Source: JANQEU01 sp965228045
GTDB lineage: Bacteria > Bacteroidota > Bacteroidia > Cytophagales > Cyclobacteriaceae
DNA length: 64,000 bases
NCBI GenBank assembly: GCA_965228045.1
Contig: OZ245789.1
Coordinates: 1,054,001-1,118,000, forward strand
Reading direction: 5' to 3'
A program made the position numbers and the translations under genes. Below, piece after piece: positions 15,901 to 23,111 of this stretch. The stretch's first letter is position 1, and the number at the start of each line of letters is the position of its first letter. The notes under the pieces were generated by a model. The model did not search any database. It was not told where the DNA came from and saw only the letters and a list, made by a program, of their open reading frames with translations.

Positions 15901-15959
15901 GGACCCATAGCATAACTGAATACCTGCCTGCCGGCAGGCAGGGTGCACCAGCTTATGGC
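15901..15959 (+). pseudogene. Degenerate 5' half of tRNA-Arg, interrupted by a palindrome
   Basis: Bases 15901-15922 match 16190-16211 of the intact tRNA at 21 of 22 positions. After a 20-bp palindrome, 15943-15959 match 16212-16228 at 15 of 17 positions. Together this is the tRNA 5' half through the anticodon loop (position 38). Changes: G7 to A (breaks the acceptor pair with C66), A31 to C, and anticodon ACG to ATG. The homology stops at the anticodon loop, where the GIY-YIG gene begins. Confidence 0.85.
15923..15942 (+). repeat. 20-bp perfect palindrome, REP-like
   Basis: CCTGCCTGCCGGCAGGCAGG is its own reverse complement. It sits between positions 21 and 22 of the degenerate tRNA copy and is absent from the intact tRNA at 16190, so it was probably inserted. 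It is GC-rich (16 of 20 bases) in AT-richer surroundings. I recall similar palindromes dispersed in other genomes, but only this copy was seen here. Confidence 0.8.
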
Positions 15960-16212
15960 ATACTATGTTTACGTACTGCGAAGTCAGTCTCACGAACGGT
16001 TTTACACGGGACTGACATCAGATTTCGACAGGAGGTTGAAAGAACACAATAGTGGGAAAACCAGGTCGACAAGACCATTTAAACCCTGGGTGTTGGTATT
16101 GAAAGAGGAATTTCCCAATTTGGAGCAAGCCAGAAAAAGGGAACTATATTTGAAAAGTGGGATAGGCAGAGAGTATATAAAAAGTTATTGGACCCGTAGC
16201 ATAACTGAATAG
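15955..16212 (+). CDS. GIY-YIG nuclease-domain protein embedded in a tRNA duplication
   Basis: 85 residues, a minimal GIY-YIG (URI) domain: YYVYVLRS and RFYTGLTSDFDRRLKEHNSG hold the two core motifs, the catalytic Arg and the helix; the acidic residue lies in the EEF...ARKRELYLKSG region. The ATG at 15955 is preferred because the domain starts right there; it coincides with the anticodon (ACG changed to ATG) of the degenerate tRNA copy. The last seven codons (WTRSITE) and the TAG at 16210-16212 are the first 23 nt of the intact tRNA-Arg. So the gene occupies exactly the space between two tRNA 5' halves. Such tiny stand-alone GIY-YIG proteins are common in Bacteroidota; their role is unknown, and a homing-type mobility is inferred. 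Confidence 0.85.
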   Translation: MAYYVYVLRSQSHERFYTGLTSDFDRRLKEHNSGKTRSTRPFKPWVLVLKEEFPNLEQARKRELYLKSGIGREYIKSYWTRSITE

Positions 16213-16263
16213 TGCACCAGATTACGGCTCTGGAGGTTGCAGGTTTGAATCCTGCCGGGTTCA
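16190..16263 (+). tRNA. tRNA-Arg (anticodon ACG)
   Basis: Folded by hand: acceptor GGACCCG (16190-16196) with CGGGTTC (16256-16262, one G-U at 2:71); D stem GCAT/GTGC; anticodon stem CCAGA/TCTGG around loop TTACGGC (anticodon ACG at 16224-16226); variable AGGTT; T stem GCAGG/CCTGC around TTTGAAT; discriminator A16263; CCA not encoded. Unusual: D-loop position 19 is A and T-loop position 56 is T where nearly all tRNAs have G19 and C56; the two together still allow an A-U tertiary pair. It overlaps the last 23 nt of the GIY-YIG gene, and a strong terminator follows. Confidence 0.9.
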
Positions 16264-16274
16264 CATTCTACCAC

Positions 16275-16306
16275 AAGTCCCAATGACGTTCATTGGGACT
16301 TTTTTT
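16275..16306 (+). terminator. Rho-independent terminator after tRNA-Arg
   Basis: A 12-bp perfect stem (16275-16286 with 16290-16301), 3-nt loop, then T residues to 16306. Its presence right after the tRNA supports transcription of the locus. Confidence 0.92.
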
Positions 16307-16562
16307 GATTTAGACATCAATAAGATTTGTTTCATGTCATTCACCGAATCTAAGAGGCAGGGATTCAGGGCGACGTTCGTAGGGAATCGGGTCCTGGCAC
16401 TAGTATCCAGTCTGGTTTCATGAGATTCACCCTGAAATTTTTACAGGCTAATTAAGCTGACAGTTTGTTCCTACAATCGCAGTTAATTTTCATTTGCATA
16501 GGCCGATTTTCATAACTTCTGTTAAATAAGACATCGATTACGCGAGGATTTAAAATAGCTTC
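16307..16562. other. Intergenic stretch without recognised feature
   Basis: I see no gene, tRNA, repeat or convincing hairpin between the tRNA terminator and the promoter-like box before the next gene. Confidence 0.5.
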
Positions 16563-16570
16563 TATCTTTG
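16563..16570 (+). promoter_or_regulatory. Possible -7 box for the outer-membrane barrel gene
   Basis: TATCTTTG is an exact TAnnTTTG match, 23 nt before the ATG at 16594. The -33 region is not clear. Confidence 0.45.
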
Positions 16571-16593
16571 CCGCTGAATTTAGAGAACGAGGC

Positions 16594-17280
16594 ATGAGAA
16601 TCATATTAGGATTATCATTTTTATTACTTTCATTCACCACAATACTTGCGCAATCCCAGCGCCCCGAACAGCCCGACCTGCCGGGTGATATTAGCATTGA
16701 TTTTGGGTTCAATCAATTGATGCAGCATCCCGAACAAATGAACCTCCGGTTCTTTCGGTCCCGATCTTTCGGGATATACTACCAAAAGATATGGCAGCTT
16801 TCAGACCGATTTGCAGCTACTACCAACATTGGAGTTGGCAATGATCGCCTTGGTTTCAGAAGGGACATTAATTTCCAACTAGACACTGGCAGAACATTCT
16901 CATTCGATACACTTCAATTGGGCAACATAAAGAAGAATCTGCTGACCCAGACCTATCTGGAAATTCCACTCGAGCTAAGATTTTACCCCACGAAAACCAA
17001 TGATCGTGGTGAAGGATTTTTCATTGGAGTCGGAGGCGTATTTGGCTATCGTGTTGATTCACATACCAAGATCAAGTATTCGGCAAATGGTGAAAATCGA
17101 ATCCTCAAAGACAAGGCTCGACTGGGACACAATAATATCAGATACGGTTTGATCGGTAGAGTTGGCTTCAAATCCGTGAGCCTTTACTATAAGCAATATT
17201 TTTCGAGCTTATTTACTGATGGTCCTTTGGGCTCAGACCCGACAGTATTTTCGTTCGGATTGACCCTTACGGGTTTTTAG
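16594..17280 (+). CDS. Outer-membrane beta-barrel protein (PorT/OMP_b-brl_2 type)
   Basis: 228 residues with a signal peptide (MRIILGLSFLLLSFTTILAQ). The mature part is a series of amphipathic strands: ISIDFGFNQL, RSFGIYYQKIW, TYLEIPLELRFYP, GFFIGVGGVFGYRV, RYGLIGRVGFKSVSLYYKQY, and the C-terminal strand VFSFGLTLTGF ending in Phe. This is the pattern of small barrels of the PorT-like family in Bacteroidota. It could be a type IX secretion-related barrel or an unrelated one; no partner genes are nearby. It converges with the PAP2-like gene with a 4-nt overlap. Confidence 0.72.
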   Translation: MRIILGLSFLLLSFTTILAQSQRPEQPDLPGDISIDFGFNQLMQHPEQMNLRFFRSRSFGIYYQKIWQLSDRFAATTNIGVGNDRLGFRRDINFQLDTGRTFSFDTLQLGNIKKNLLTQTYLEIPLELRFYPTKTNDRGEGFFIGVGGVFGYRVDSHTKIKYSANGENRILKDKARLGHNNIRYGLIGRVGFKSVSLYYKQYFSSLFTDGPLGSDPTVFSFGLTLTGF

Positions 17281-17894
17281 CCAAAGACGAACATAATTCC
17301 ATAACAAAAGACAAATCCAAGCGCGGAACCTGTCCAGACTTCGCCAGAAGTATGGGAATTCAGATAGAGACGGCTTGAAGAAACTAGCCCGGCCACAAAA
17401 AAGCAGGCGATCACCGGAATAATAAGCTGAGTGCCCATCATCTTATTTGATAGCGCGGTCAGAAATCCGCAGGCTCCCCAAATGGCTGCAGCATGGATGC
17501 TGATCTTAAATCGAAAAGTAATCAGTAATAGAAGCACAATCAGAGTAGATACCCCGATCAGCATGATGGAAAGCGGCGGAGTGATATAGAGTTTCGTAAT
17601 GAACATGTAGGTGGCTGCTCCATAGAATATGCTTATGGAAATGAAAGGCAGTATTCTTTCCTCCCTATTTGAGAGTTCCATGCTGGTGATGCGTGAGGTC
17701 ATTTTCATGATAGAAATGCTTAATGCCGGAATTATGAAAGTGGTGATCAGGGTAGCAAGTAAAAGCATGGGAATGGCATCCGTTGCCACAGGGCTGAAAA
17801 GTTCAGGCAGGTAGAAGTAAAAAAGTGCCAGAACGTAGGAGCTTATCAGTAACGGGTGAAATACAATGGAGACTGCTTTCATCAACACGATCAC
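17277..17894 (-). CDS. PAP2-like integral membrane protein with altered active site
   Basis: 205 residues, about six transmembrane helices. Motif traces of the PAP2 phosphatase family are visible: SNREERILPF (usual KxxxxxxRP), KISIHAAAIWG (usual PSGH) and SRLYLNSHTSGEVWTGSALG (usual SRxxxxxHxxxD). The first motif lacks the Lys/Arg-Pro pairing, the second keeps only the His, and the third has Glu for Asp, so catalysis is uncertain. The start overlaps the rpoN stop by 4 nt (ATGA), suggesting translational coupling; an alternative Met lies 4 codons inside. Confidence 0.65.
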   Translation of the reverse strand: MIVLMKAVSIVFHPLLISSYVLALFYFYLPELFSPVATDAIPMLLLATLITTFIIPALSISIMKMTSRITSMELSNREERILPFISISIFYGAATYMFITKLYITPPLSIMLIGVSTLIVLLLLITFRFKISIHAAAIWGACGFLTALSNKMMGTQLIIPVIACFFVAGLVSSSRLYLNSHTSGEVWTGSALGFVFCYGIMFVFG

Positions 17895-19324
17895 AGTTCC
17901 TTTCGTAATCTGGCCACTGGAATATTTAACTGCTCCCGATATTTTGCTACGGTTCGCCGGGCTATGTTGTATCCATGCTCCTTCAGAATCTTCTCAAGTT
18001 TATCATCTGAAAGTGGCTTTTTCTTATCTTCCTTGTCGATCTCTTCTTTCAGCTTGTTTTTTACTTCCCGGCTACTTACATCTTCTCCGGTATCTGTTGC
18101 TATTCCTTCTGAAAAGAAGTATTTCAACGGGAAGATCCCAAATTCAGTCTGTATCGATTTGCTGTTAGCTACCCGGGAAACAGTGGAGATATCCATGTTG
18201 ATGGTATCCGCAATGTCTTTAAGGATCATGGGTCGAAGCTTACTTTCATCTCCTTCAAGGAAATAATCATACTGGAAGTTGATGATCGCTTGCATGGTAT
18301 TCAATAGAGTCTGCTGACGCTGTTTAATGGCATCAATAAACCACTTGGCAGAATCAAGTTTTTGTTTGATAAAGGAAACGGTCTCTTTTAGCTTTTTATC
18401 CTTTTTGTTGCTTTTATCGTATGCGTCCAGCATGTTGCTGTAGGATCGGCTAACCCTTAATTCGGGAGCATTTCTGCTATTTAATGTCAACTCAAGTTTT
18501 CCGTTGTTGTTAGTAAGCAGGAAGTCAGGAATCAGATACTGTGTTTTTACTGCTTCATCTCCGGTACCTCCGGGCTTTGGGTTTAGTTTGGTAATGACGT
18601 TGATTGCTTCCTTAAGCACGTCGTCATCGTCTATATGTAATTTCCGTGAAATCTTATCGTAATGCTTTTTGGAGAATTCGTTGAAACAGAAATCTATAAC
18701 ATCGTAAGCCACGCGATTGACGGGATCTTCCGGATCTTTTCTTTCTAATTGCAGGAGCAGACATTCCTGAAGGTTTCTGGCTCCAATACCTGCAGGATCG
18801 AAGTTTTGAATTTTGAAAAGCAGGTCCTCTAATTCTTCCTCGTCTGTTTCCACACCTTGCGTAAATGCCAGGTCATTGACAATGGCTCCAAGCTCCCTAC
18901 GTATATAACCGTCACTATCTATGCTTCCAACCAGATGTTTTCCAAGCGTATTCTGTCTTTCATCAAGTTTGAGATATCCAAGCTGAGAGACAAGTTGCTC
19001 GTGCAGTGTAGTGCCAATCGACACGGGCATTTCCTTATCGTCTTCGTCGCTTCCTCCGCCATCTCCCTGCATTTTGTAACCTGAATAGTCATCATGCAGG
19101 TACTCTTCAATGCCCCCATCATCCAGCTCATACTCCTCTTCGTATTCTTCCGTCTCTGTCTCCTTTTCTTCGTCTTTTCCTTCCTCCAGGGCTGGGTTTT
19201 CTTCCAATTCTGCCTCCACACGAGCGTCCAGTTCTGCTGTAGGTACCTGCAGGAGTTTTATAAACTGGATCTGCTGAGGAGACAGTTTCTGTTGAAGTGA
19301 TTGTGTAAGAGTGAGTTTTTGCAT
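17891..19324 (-). CDS. rpoN: RNA polymerase sigma-54 factor
   Basis: 477 residues. The N-terminal activator-interaction region is typical (MQKLTLTQSLQQKLSPQQIQ), with AELEENPALEEG. A very acidic linker follows, then the core-binding domain, the HTH region (DIADTINMDISTVSRVANSK) and the RpoN box near residues 455-463 (ARRTVAKYR in place of ARRTVxKYR, an exact match). It directs transcription from -24/-12 promoters with AAA+ enhancer-binding proteins, none of which is encoded in this window. Confidence 0.97.
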   Translation of the reverse strand: MQKLTLTQSLQQKLSPQQIQFIKLLQVPTAELDARVEAELEENPALEEGKDEEKETETEEYEEEYELDDGGIEEYLHDDYSGYKMQGDGGGSDEDDKEMPVSIGTTLHEQLVSQLGYLKLDERQNTLGKHLVGSIDSDGYIRRELGAIVNDLAFTQGVETDEEELEDLLFKIQNFDPAGIGARNLQECLLLQLERKDPEDPVNRVAYDVIDFCFNEFSKKHYDKISRKLHIDDDDVLKEAINVITKLNPKPGGTGDEAVKTQYLIPDFLLTNNNGKLELTLNSRNAPELRVSRSYSNMLDAYDKSNKKDKKLKETVSFIKQKLDSAKWFIDAIKQRQQTLLNTMQAIINFQYDYFLEGDESKLRPMILKDIADTINMDISTVSRVANSKSIQTEFGIFPLKYFFSEGIATDTGEDVSSREVKNKLKEEIDKEDKKKPLSDDKLEKILKEHGYNIARRTVAKYREQLNIPVARLRKEL

Positions 19325-19431
19325 CAGACAGACCTAATTTTCAAAATTATCTAAAATCTCTAATTCTTTGATTAAAACCTTAATATATCCTTTTTTTGCG
19401 GCTGTTTTTAGAACGGATCTGTCCATAAATT

Positions 19432-20874
19432 ATGCCTAGAGTTAAGATAAAAAATGTTTTGAAGATGCAGCCCGGTAGCGATACCATTACCGTAATGGGT
19501 TGGGTCCGCACCAAACGCGAAAGCAAGAACGCCATTTTTATAGCCATAAATGACGGATCTACCATAAACAACCTTCAGATTGTCGCGGATCCCGGGAAGT
19601 ACAGCGAGGATTTCACAAAAAGGATCACGACAGGTGCGAGCCTTAAGGTATCCGGAAGTCTGTTAGCATCTCAGGGATCTGGTCAAGCTGTGGAATTGCA
19701 ACCGGCATCCATAGACATCCTGGGAGAGTCGGATCCTGAGAAATATCCATTGCAACCCAAACGGCATAGTATGGAGTTTCTCCGTGAGATAGCGCATCTG
19801 AGACCAAGAACCAATACTTTCGGAGCCGTACTTCGTATTCGCCATGCCATGGCGTTTGCAATACATGAGTTCTTTAACATGAAAGGATTCCTGTACCTGC
19901 ACACACCCATCATAACTGCTTCTGACGCAGAAGGTGCAGGTGAGACTTTCAGGGTTACAACATTGGACCCATCCAATCCTCCAAAGACAGACGATGGTGA
20001 GGTGGATTTTAAAGAAGACTTTTTCGAGAAGAAGACCAACCTGACAGTGTCCGGCCAGCTGGAAGGTGAACTTGCAGCATTGGCAGTTTCTGAAGTGTAC
20101 ACCTTCGGACCTACTTTCAGGGCAGAGAACTCCAATACTACCAGGCATCTGGCGGAATTCTGGATGGTGGAGCCAGAAATGGCATTTTATGATAATGCGG
20201 ATAACATGGATCTGGCTGAGGAGATGTTAAAATACCTGATTCGTTATGCCCTCGAAAACTGTGAAGACGACATTAAGTTTCTGAATGACAGGGAACTGCA
20301 AGAAGAAAAAAACAAACCTCAGCAGGAGCGTAATGAACTTTCTCTCATTGATCGCTTGAAGTTTGTGCTTGAAAACCAATTTGAAAGGTTGAGTTATACG
20401 GACGCTATCGAAATTTTGAGAAACTCCAAGCCCAATAAGAAGAAGAAATTTCAGTTCATCATCGAGGGTTGGGGAGCGGATCTACAATCGGAACACGAGC
20501 GTTTTCTGGTAGAAAAGCATTTCAAACGGCCTGTCATACTTTTTGACTATCCGAAGGAGATCAAGGCCTTTTACATGCGGCAAAATGATGATGATAAGAC
20601 AGTTGCTGCCATGGACGTACTATTTCCGGGGATAGGAGAGATCGTGGGAGGATCTCAACGTGAGGAAAGACTTGAGAAACTGGAATCAAGAATGAAGGAA
20701 ATGGGGATACCGTCAGAGGAGCTTTGGTGGTACCTTGATACCCGTAAATATGGTTCTGTGCTGCACAGCGGTTTTGGTCTTGGATTTGAAAGGATGATGC
20801 AGTTTGTGACAGGGATGACGAATATCCGGGATGTGATTCCTTTCCCAAGAACACCAGGAAACTGCGAATTCTAA
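19432..20874 (+). CDS. asnS: Asparaginyl-tRNA synthetase
   Basis: 480 residues. Class II aminoacyl-tRNA synthetase charging tRNA-Asn. An N-terminal OB fold (ITVMGWVRTKRES) binds the anticodon. Motif 2 (FRAENSNTTRHLAEFWMVEPE) and motif 3 (GLGFERMMQFVTGMTNIRDV) form the ATP site, and the conserved GSQREERLE is present. Divergent from rpoN with a 107-nt intergenic region. Confidence 0.97.
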   Translation: MPRVKIKNVLKMQPGSDTITVMGWVRTKRESKNAIFIAINDGSTINNLQIVADPGKYSEDFTKRITTGASLKVSGSLLASQGSGQAVELQPASIDILGESDPEKYPLQPKRHSMEFLREIAHLRPRTNTFGAVLRIRHAMAFAIHEFFNMKGFLYLHTPIITASDAEGAGETFRVTTLDPSNPPKTDDGEVDFKEDFFEKKTNLTVSGQLEGELAALAVSEVYTFGPTFRAENSNTTRHLAEFWMVEPEMAFYDNADNMDLAEEMLKYLIRYALENCEDDIKFLNDRELQEEKNKPQQERNELSLIDRLKFVLENQFERLSYTDAIEILRNSKPNKKKKFQFIIEGWGADLQSEHERFLVEKHFKRPVILFDYPKEIKAFYMRQNDDDKTVAAMDVLFPGIGEIVGGSQREERLEKLESRMKEMGIPSEELWWYLDTRKYGSVLHSGFGLGFERMMQFVTGMTNIRDVIPFPRTPGNCEF

Positions 20875-20919
20875 AAATTCGATTTGTGCACTGTAACCAG
20901 ATCAGGTTACCTTTAATTC

Positions 20920-22188
20920 ATGTTTCAGGATCAGACACCGCTAGCCGAGCGAATGCGTCCGGCGTCTCTTGATGACCTCATCGGTCAGGAGCACCTTGTC
21001 GGAAAAAACGGTGTATTACGTCGGGCGATTGAAAGTGGCAGAGTCCCCTCCATTATTTTTTGGGGACCACCTGGTACGGGAAAGACTACTTTGGCCAATA
21101 TCATTGCCAATCAGGTCAAAGTTCCTTTTCAGTCATTAAGTGCCATCAGTGCAGGTGTGAAAGAGGTAAGAGAGGTGATCCAGAAGGTCAGGCCTGGTAG
21201 TAAATCGATTCTGTTTATTGATGAGATCCACAGATTCAATAAAGCTCAGCAGGATGCATTGCTTGGTGCGGTAGAGAAGGGAGTAATAACACTCATCGGC
21301 GCAACCACGGAGAATCCAAGTTTTGAGGTAAACTCGGCTTTGCTGTCCCGAACTCAGGTCTACACTTTGAATCATCTTACCAGGGAAGATTTACAGGGAA
21401 TTGTCGATCAGGCAATGGAAAAGGACAACGAAATGAAGAAATTTCAGGTGAGTTTTGACAGCACGGAAGCGCTGTTTAACCTCTCCGGTGGTGATGCACG
21501 TAAGCTTTTGAACCTGCTGGAACAGGTGGTCTTGTCTCAGAATTCTGCCAAAGTTGTGGTGACCAATGAAAAGGTTATTGACATAGCTCAGCGCAAAACG
21601 GTATTATACGATAAAAAAGGGGAAATGCATTATGATGTAATTTCGGCCTTTATAAAGTCAATTCGGGGAAGTGATCCGAACGCAGCTGTCTACTACCTGG
21701 CGAGAATGATCGAGGGAGGAGAAGATGTCAAGTTTATTGCCCGAAGGCTGGTTATACTAGCCTCCGAAGATATTGGAAACGCAAACCCTACAGCGCTTGT
21801 AATTGCTACAAACGCTTTTCAGGCTGTAAATCTGATTGGCTATCCTGAGTCTCGTATCATTCTTTCCCAATGTGTGACGTATCTGGCCAGCTCTCCCAAG
21901 AGCAATGCTGCCTATGAGGCGATCAACAGGGCCCAGGCGGAGGTAACCAAATCGGGTGACTTGCCTATCCCCATGGCCATCAGAAATGCGCCAACAAGAC
22001 TGATGAAAGACAAAGGATATGGGGAAGGTTATAAATACGCCCACGCATACGAGGGGAATTTTGCGGATATGGAGTTTCTACCGGATGCAATTAGTGGAAC
22101 TGCTTTTTACGAACCCGGCGAAAATCCCAGGGAAAAAGAGCTTCGTAACTTCCTCAAATCCAGGTGGGGCGAAAAGTACAAATATTGA
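20920..22188 (+). CDS. rarA: Replication-associated recombination protein A (RarA/MgsA)
   Basis: 422 residues, AAA+ ATPase related to clamp loaders, acting at stalled replication forks. Walker A GPPGTGKTT at residues 49-57, Walker B ILFIDEIHRF, and the diagnostic start LAERMRPASLDDLIGQEHL. The C-terminal MgsA domain is complete (DAISGTAFYEPGENPREKE). It ends directly against the convergent PstS-like gene (22188/22189). Confidence 0.96.
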   Translation: MFQDQTPLAERMRPASLDDLIGQEHLVGKNGVLRRAIESGRVPSIIFWGPPGTGKTTLANIIANQVKVPFQSLSAISAGVKEVREVIQKVRPGSKSILFIDEIHRFNKAQQDALLGAVEKGVITLIGATTENPSFEVNSALLSRTQVYTLNHLTREDLQGIVDQAMEKDNEMKKFQVSFDSTEALFNLSGGDARKLLNLLEQVVLSQNSAKVVVTNEKVIDIAQRKTVLYDKKGEMHYDVISAFIKSIRGSDPNAAVYYLARMIEGGEDVKFIARRLVILASEDIGNANPTALVIATNAFQAVNLIGYPESRIILSQCVTYLASSPKSNAAYEAINRAQAEVTKSGDLPIPMAIRNAPTRLMKDKGYGEGYKYAHAYEGNFADMEFLPDAISGTAFYEPGENPREKELRNFLKSRWGEKYKY

Positions 22189-23022
22189 TCAGTTCATTCT
22201 GGCGGTTGATACCAATCCATACGTCTCGATGATCTCAGTCCCGCTTTCACTTCTTATAAAATCTAAAAAAGCCTTTACCGCCGGATCATTGTTTTCCCGA
22301 TAATAAATTCGTAGAGATCTTTTTAGGGGGTATTGACCATTGATAATATTTCTAAAAGAGGGATCCACGAACTGCACATTACTGTCCGATGCAGGAAGCA
22401 TGACATCCCTCACACGATCGGTGATGTAGGCAAACCCAATGAATCCGAGACTATTTGAATTCTTCTGAACGGCAGACACGATTTCAGCATTGTCTTTTGC
22501 CACCACGGCCTTATCTGACAAGTCAGTTAACTGAAAGAAATTGGTAAAAAACTGCTGTGTACCGGAATTTGAATCCCTGATTACCGGGACAATTTCGCCA
22601 GGGGTACCTCCAAGCTGAGACCAATCCGAAACGTCCCCTGAATAGATGCTATTGATCTGTTGGTAGTTCAACTCTGAAATTGGGTTCCGGGTATTTCGTA
22701 TTACTACAATTCCATCATAAGCTACAATGGCCTCACTGATTCCATGACCGGTTCCCAACAGGCTATCCAGATTGAATGCATAGGATGACAAGCCAATTTC
22801 GGCCTCTCTGTCCTCAATGGCTTTCAGCCCTGTGCGACTTCCCCCGCCTTCTATCTCGACCTTGATGGAGTCCTGGGTTCTCTCAAAACCCATTTTGAGC
22901 GCAAGGAATGTCTCATACATGGATTCACTGCCTTTGATCTTTATGAAGTACTGCTTGGGTTCAGGCTTTTCGCAAGACAGAATCATGAATGCAGAGAGTA
23001 GGATGGTAATTGTCCGTAGCAT
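22189..23022 (-). CDS. PstS-like phosphate-binding lipoprotein
   Basis: Start set at ATG 23022, where a lipoprotein signal begins (MLRTITILLSAFMILSCEKP, Cys at residue 17); the frame extends upstream to 23073 without a better signal. It is a periplasmic-binding-protein fold of the PstS family: IKGSESM near the N-terminus, EGGGSRTGL, VIRDSNSGTQQFF and LGFIGFAY match the phosphate-loop regions. No pstCAB or phoU genes are adjacent, so it is either a subunit working in trans, a phosphate sensor or a binder of another anion. Confidence 0.82.
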   Translation of the reverse strand: MLRTITILLSAFMILSCEKPEPKQYFIKIKGSESMYETFLALKMGFERTQDSIKVEIEGGGSRTGLKAIEDREAEIGLSSYAFNLDSLLGTGHGISEAIVAYDGIVVIRNTRNPISELNYQQINSIYSGDVSDWSQLGGTPGEIVPVIRDSNSGTQQFFTNFFQLTDLSDKAVVAKDNAEIVSAVQKNSNSLGFIGFAYITDRVRDVMLPASDSNVQFVDPSFRNIINGQYPLKRSLRIYYRENNDPAVKAFLDFIRSESGTEIIETYGLVSTARMN

Positions 23023-23111
23023 AGGTTGTTGGAAATTAGAAACGGCAAAACTATGTTGGTGGATAACACCCAAAAATATCTGGGCATTATCAAAGTGTTA
23101 AATAAAAATGA

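Noticed and set aside
15816..16052. Open frame overlapping the tRNA fragment in another frame
   Set aside because: It overlaps the GIY-YIG gene out of frame, reads through the palindrome and has no protein-like features.
19663..20148. Long open frame on the minus strand inside asnS
   Set aside because: It lies wholly antisense to a clear asparaginyl-tRNA synthetase gene and its translation shows no domain-like or signal features.
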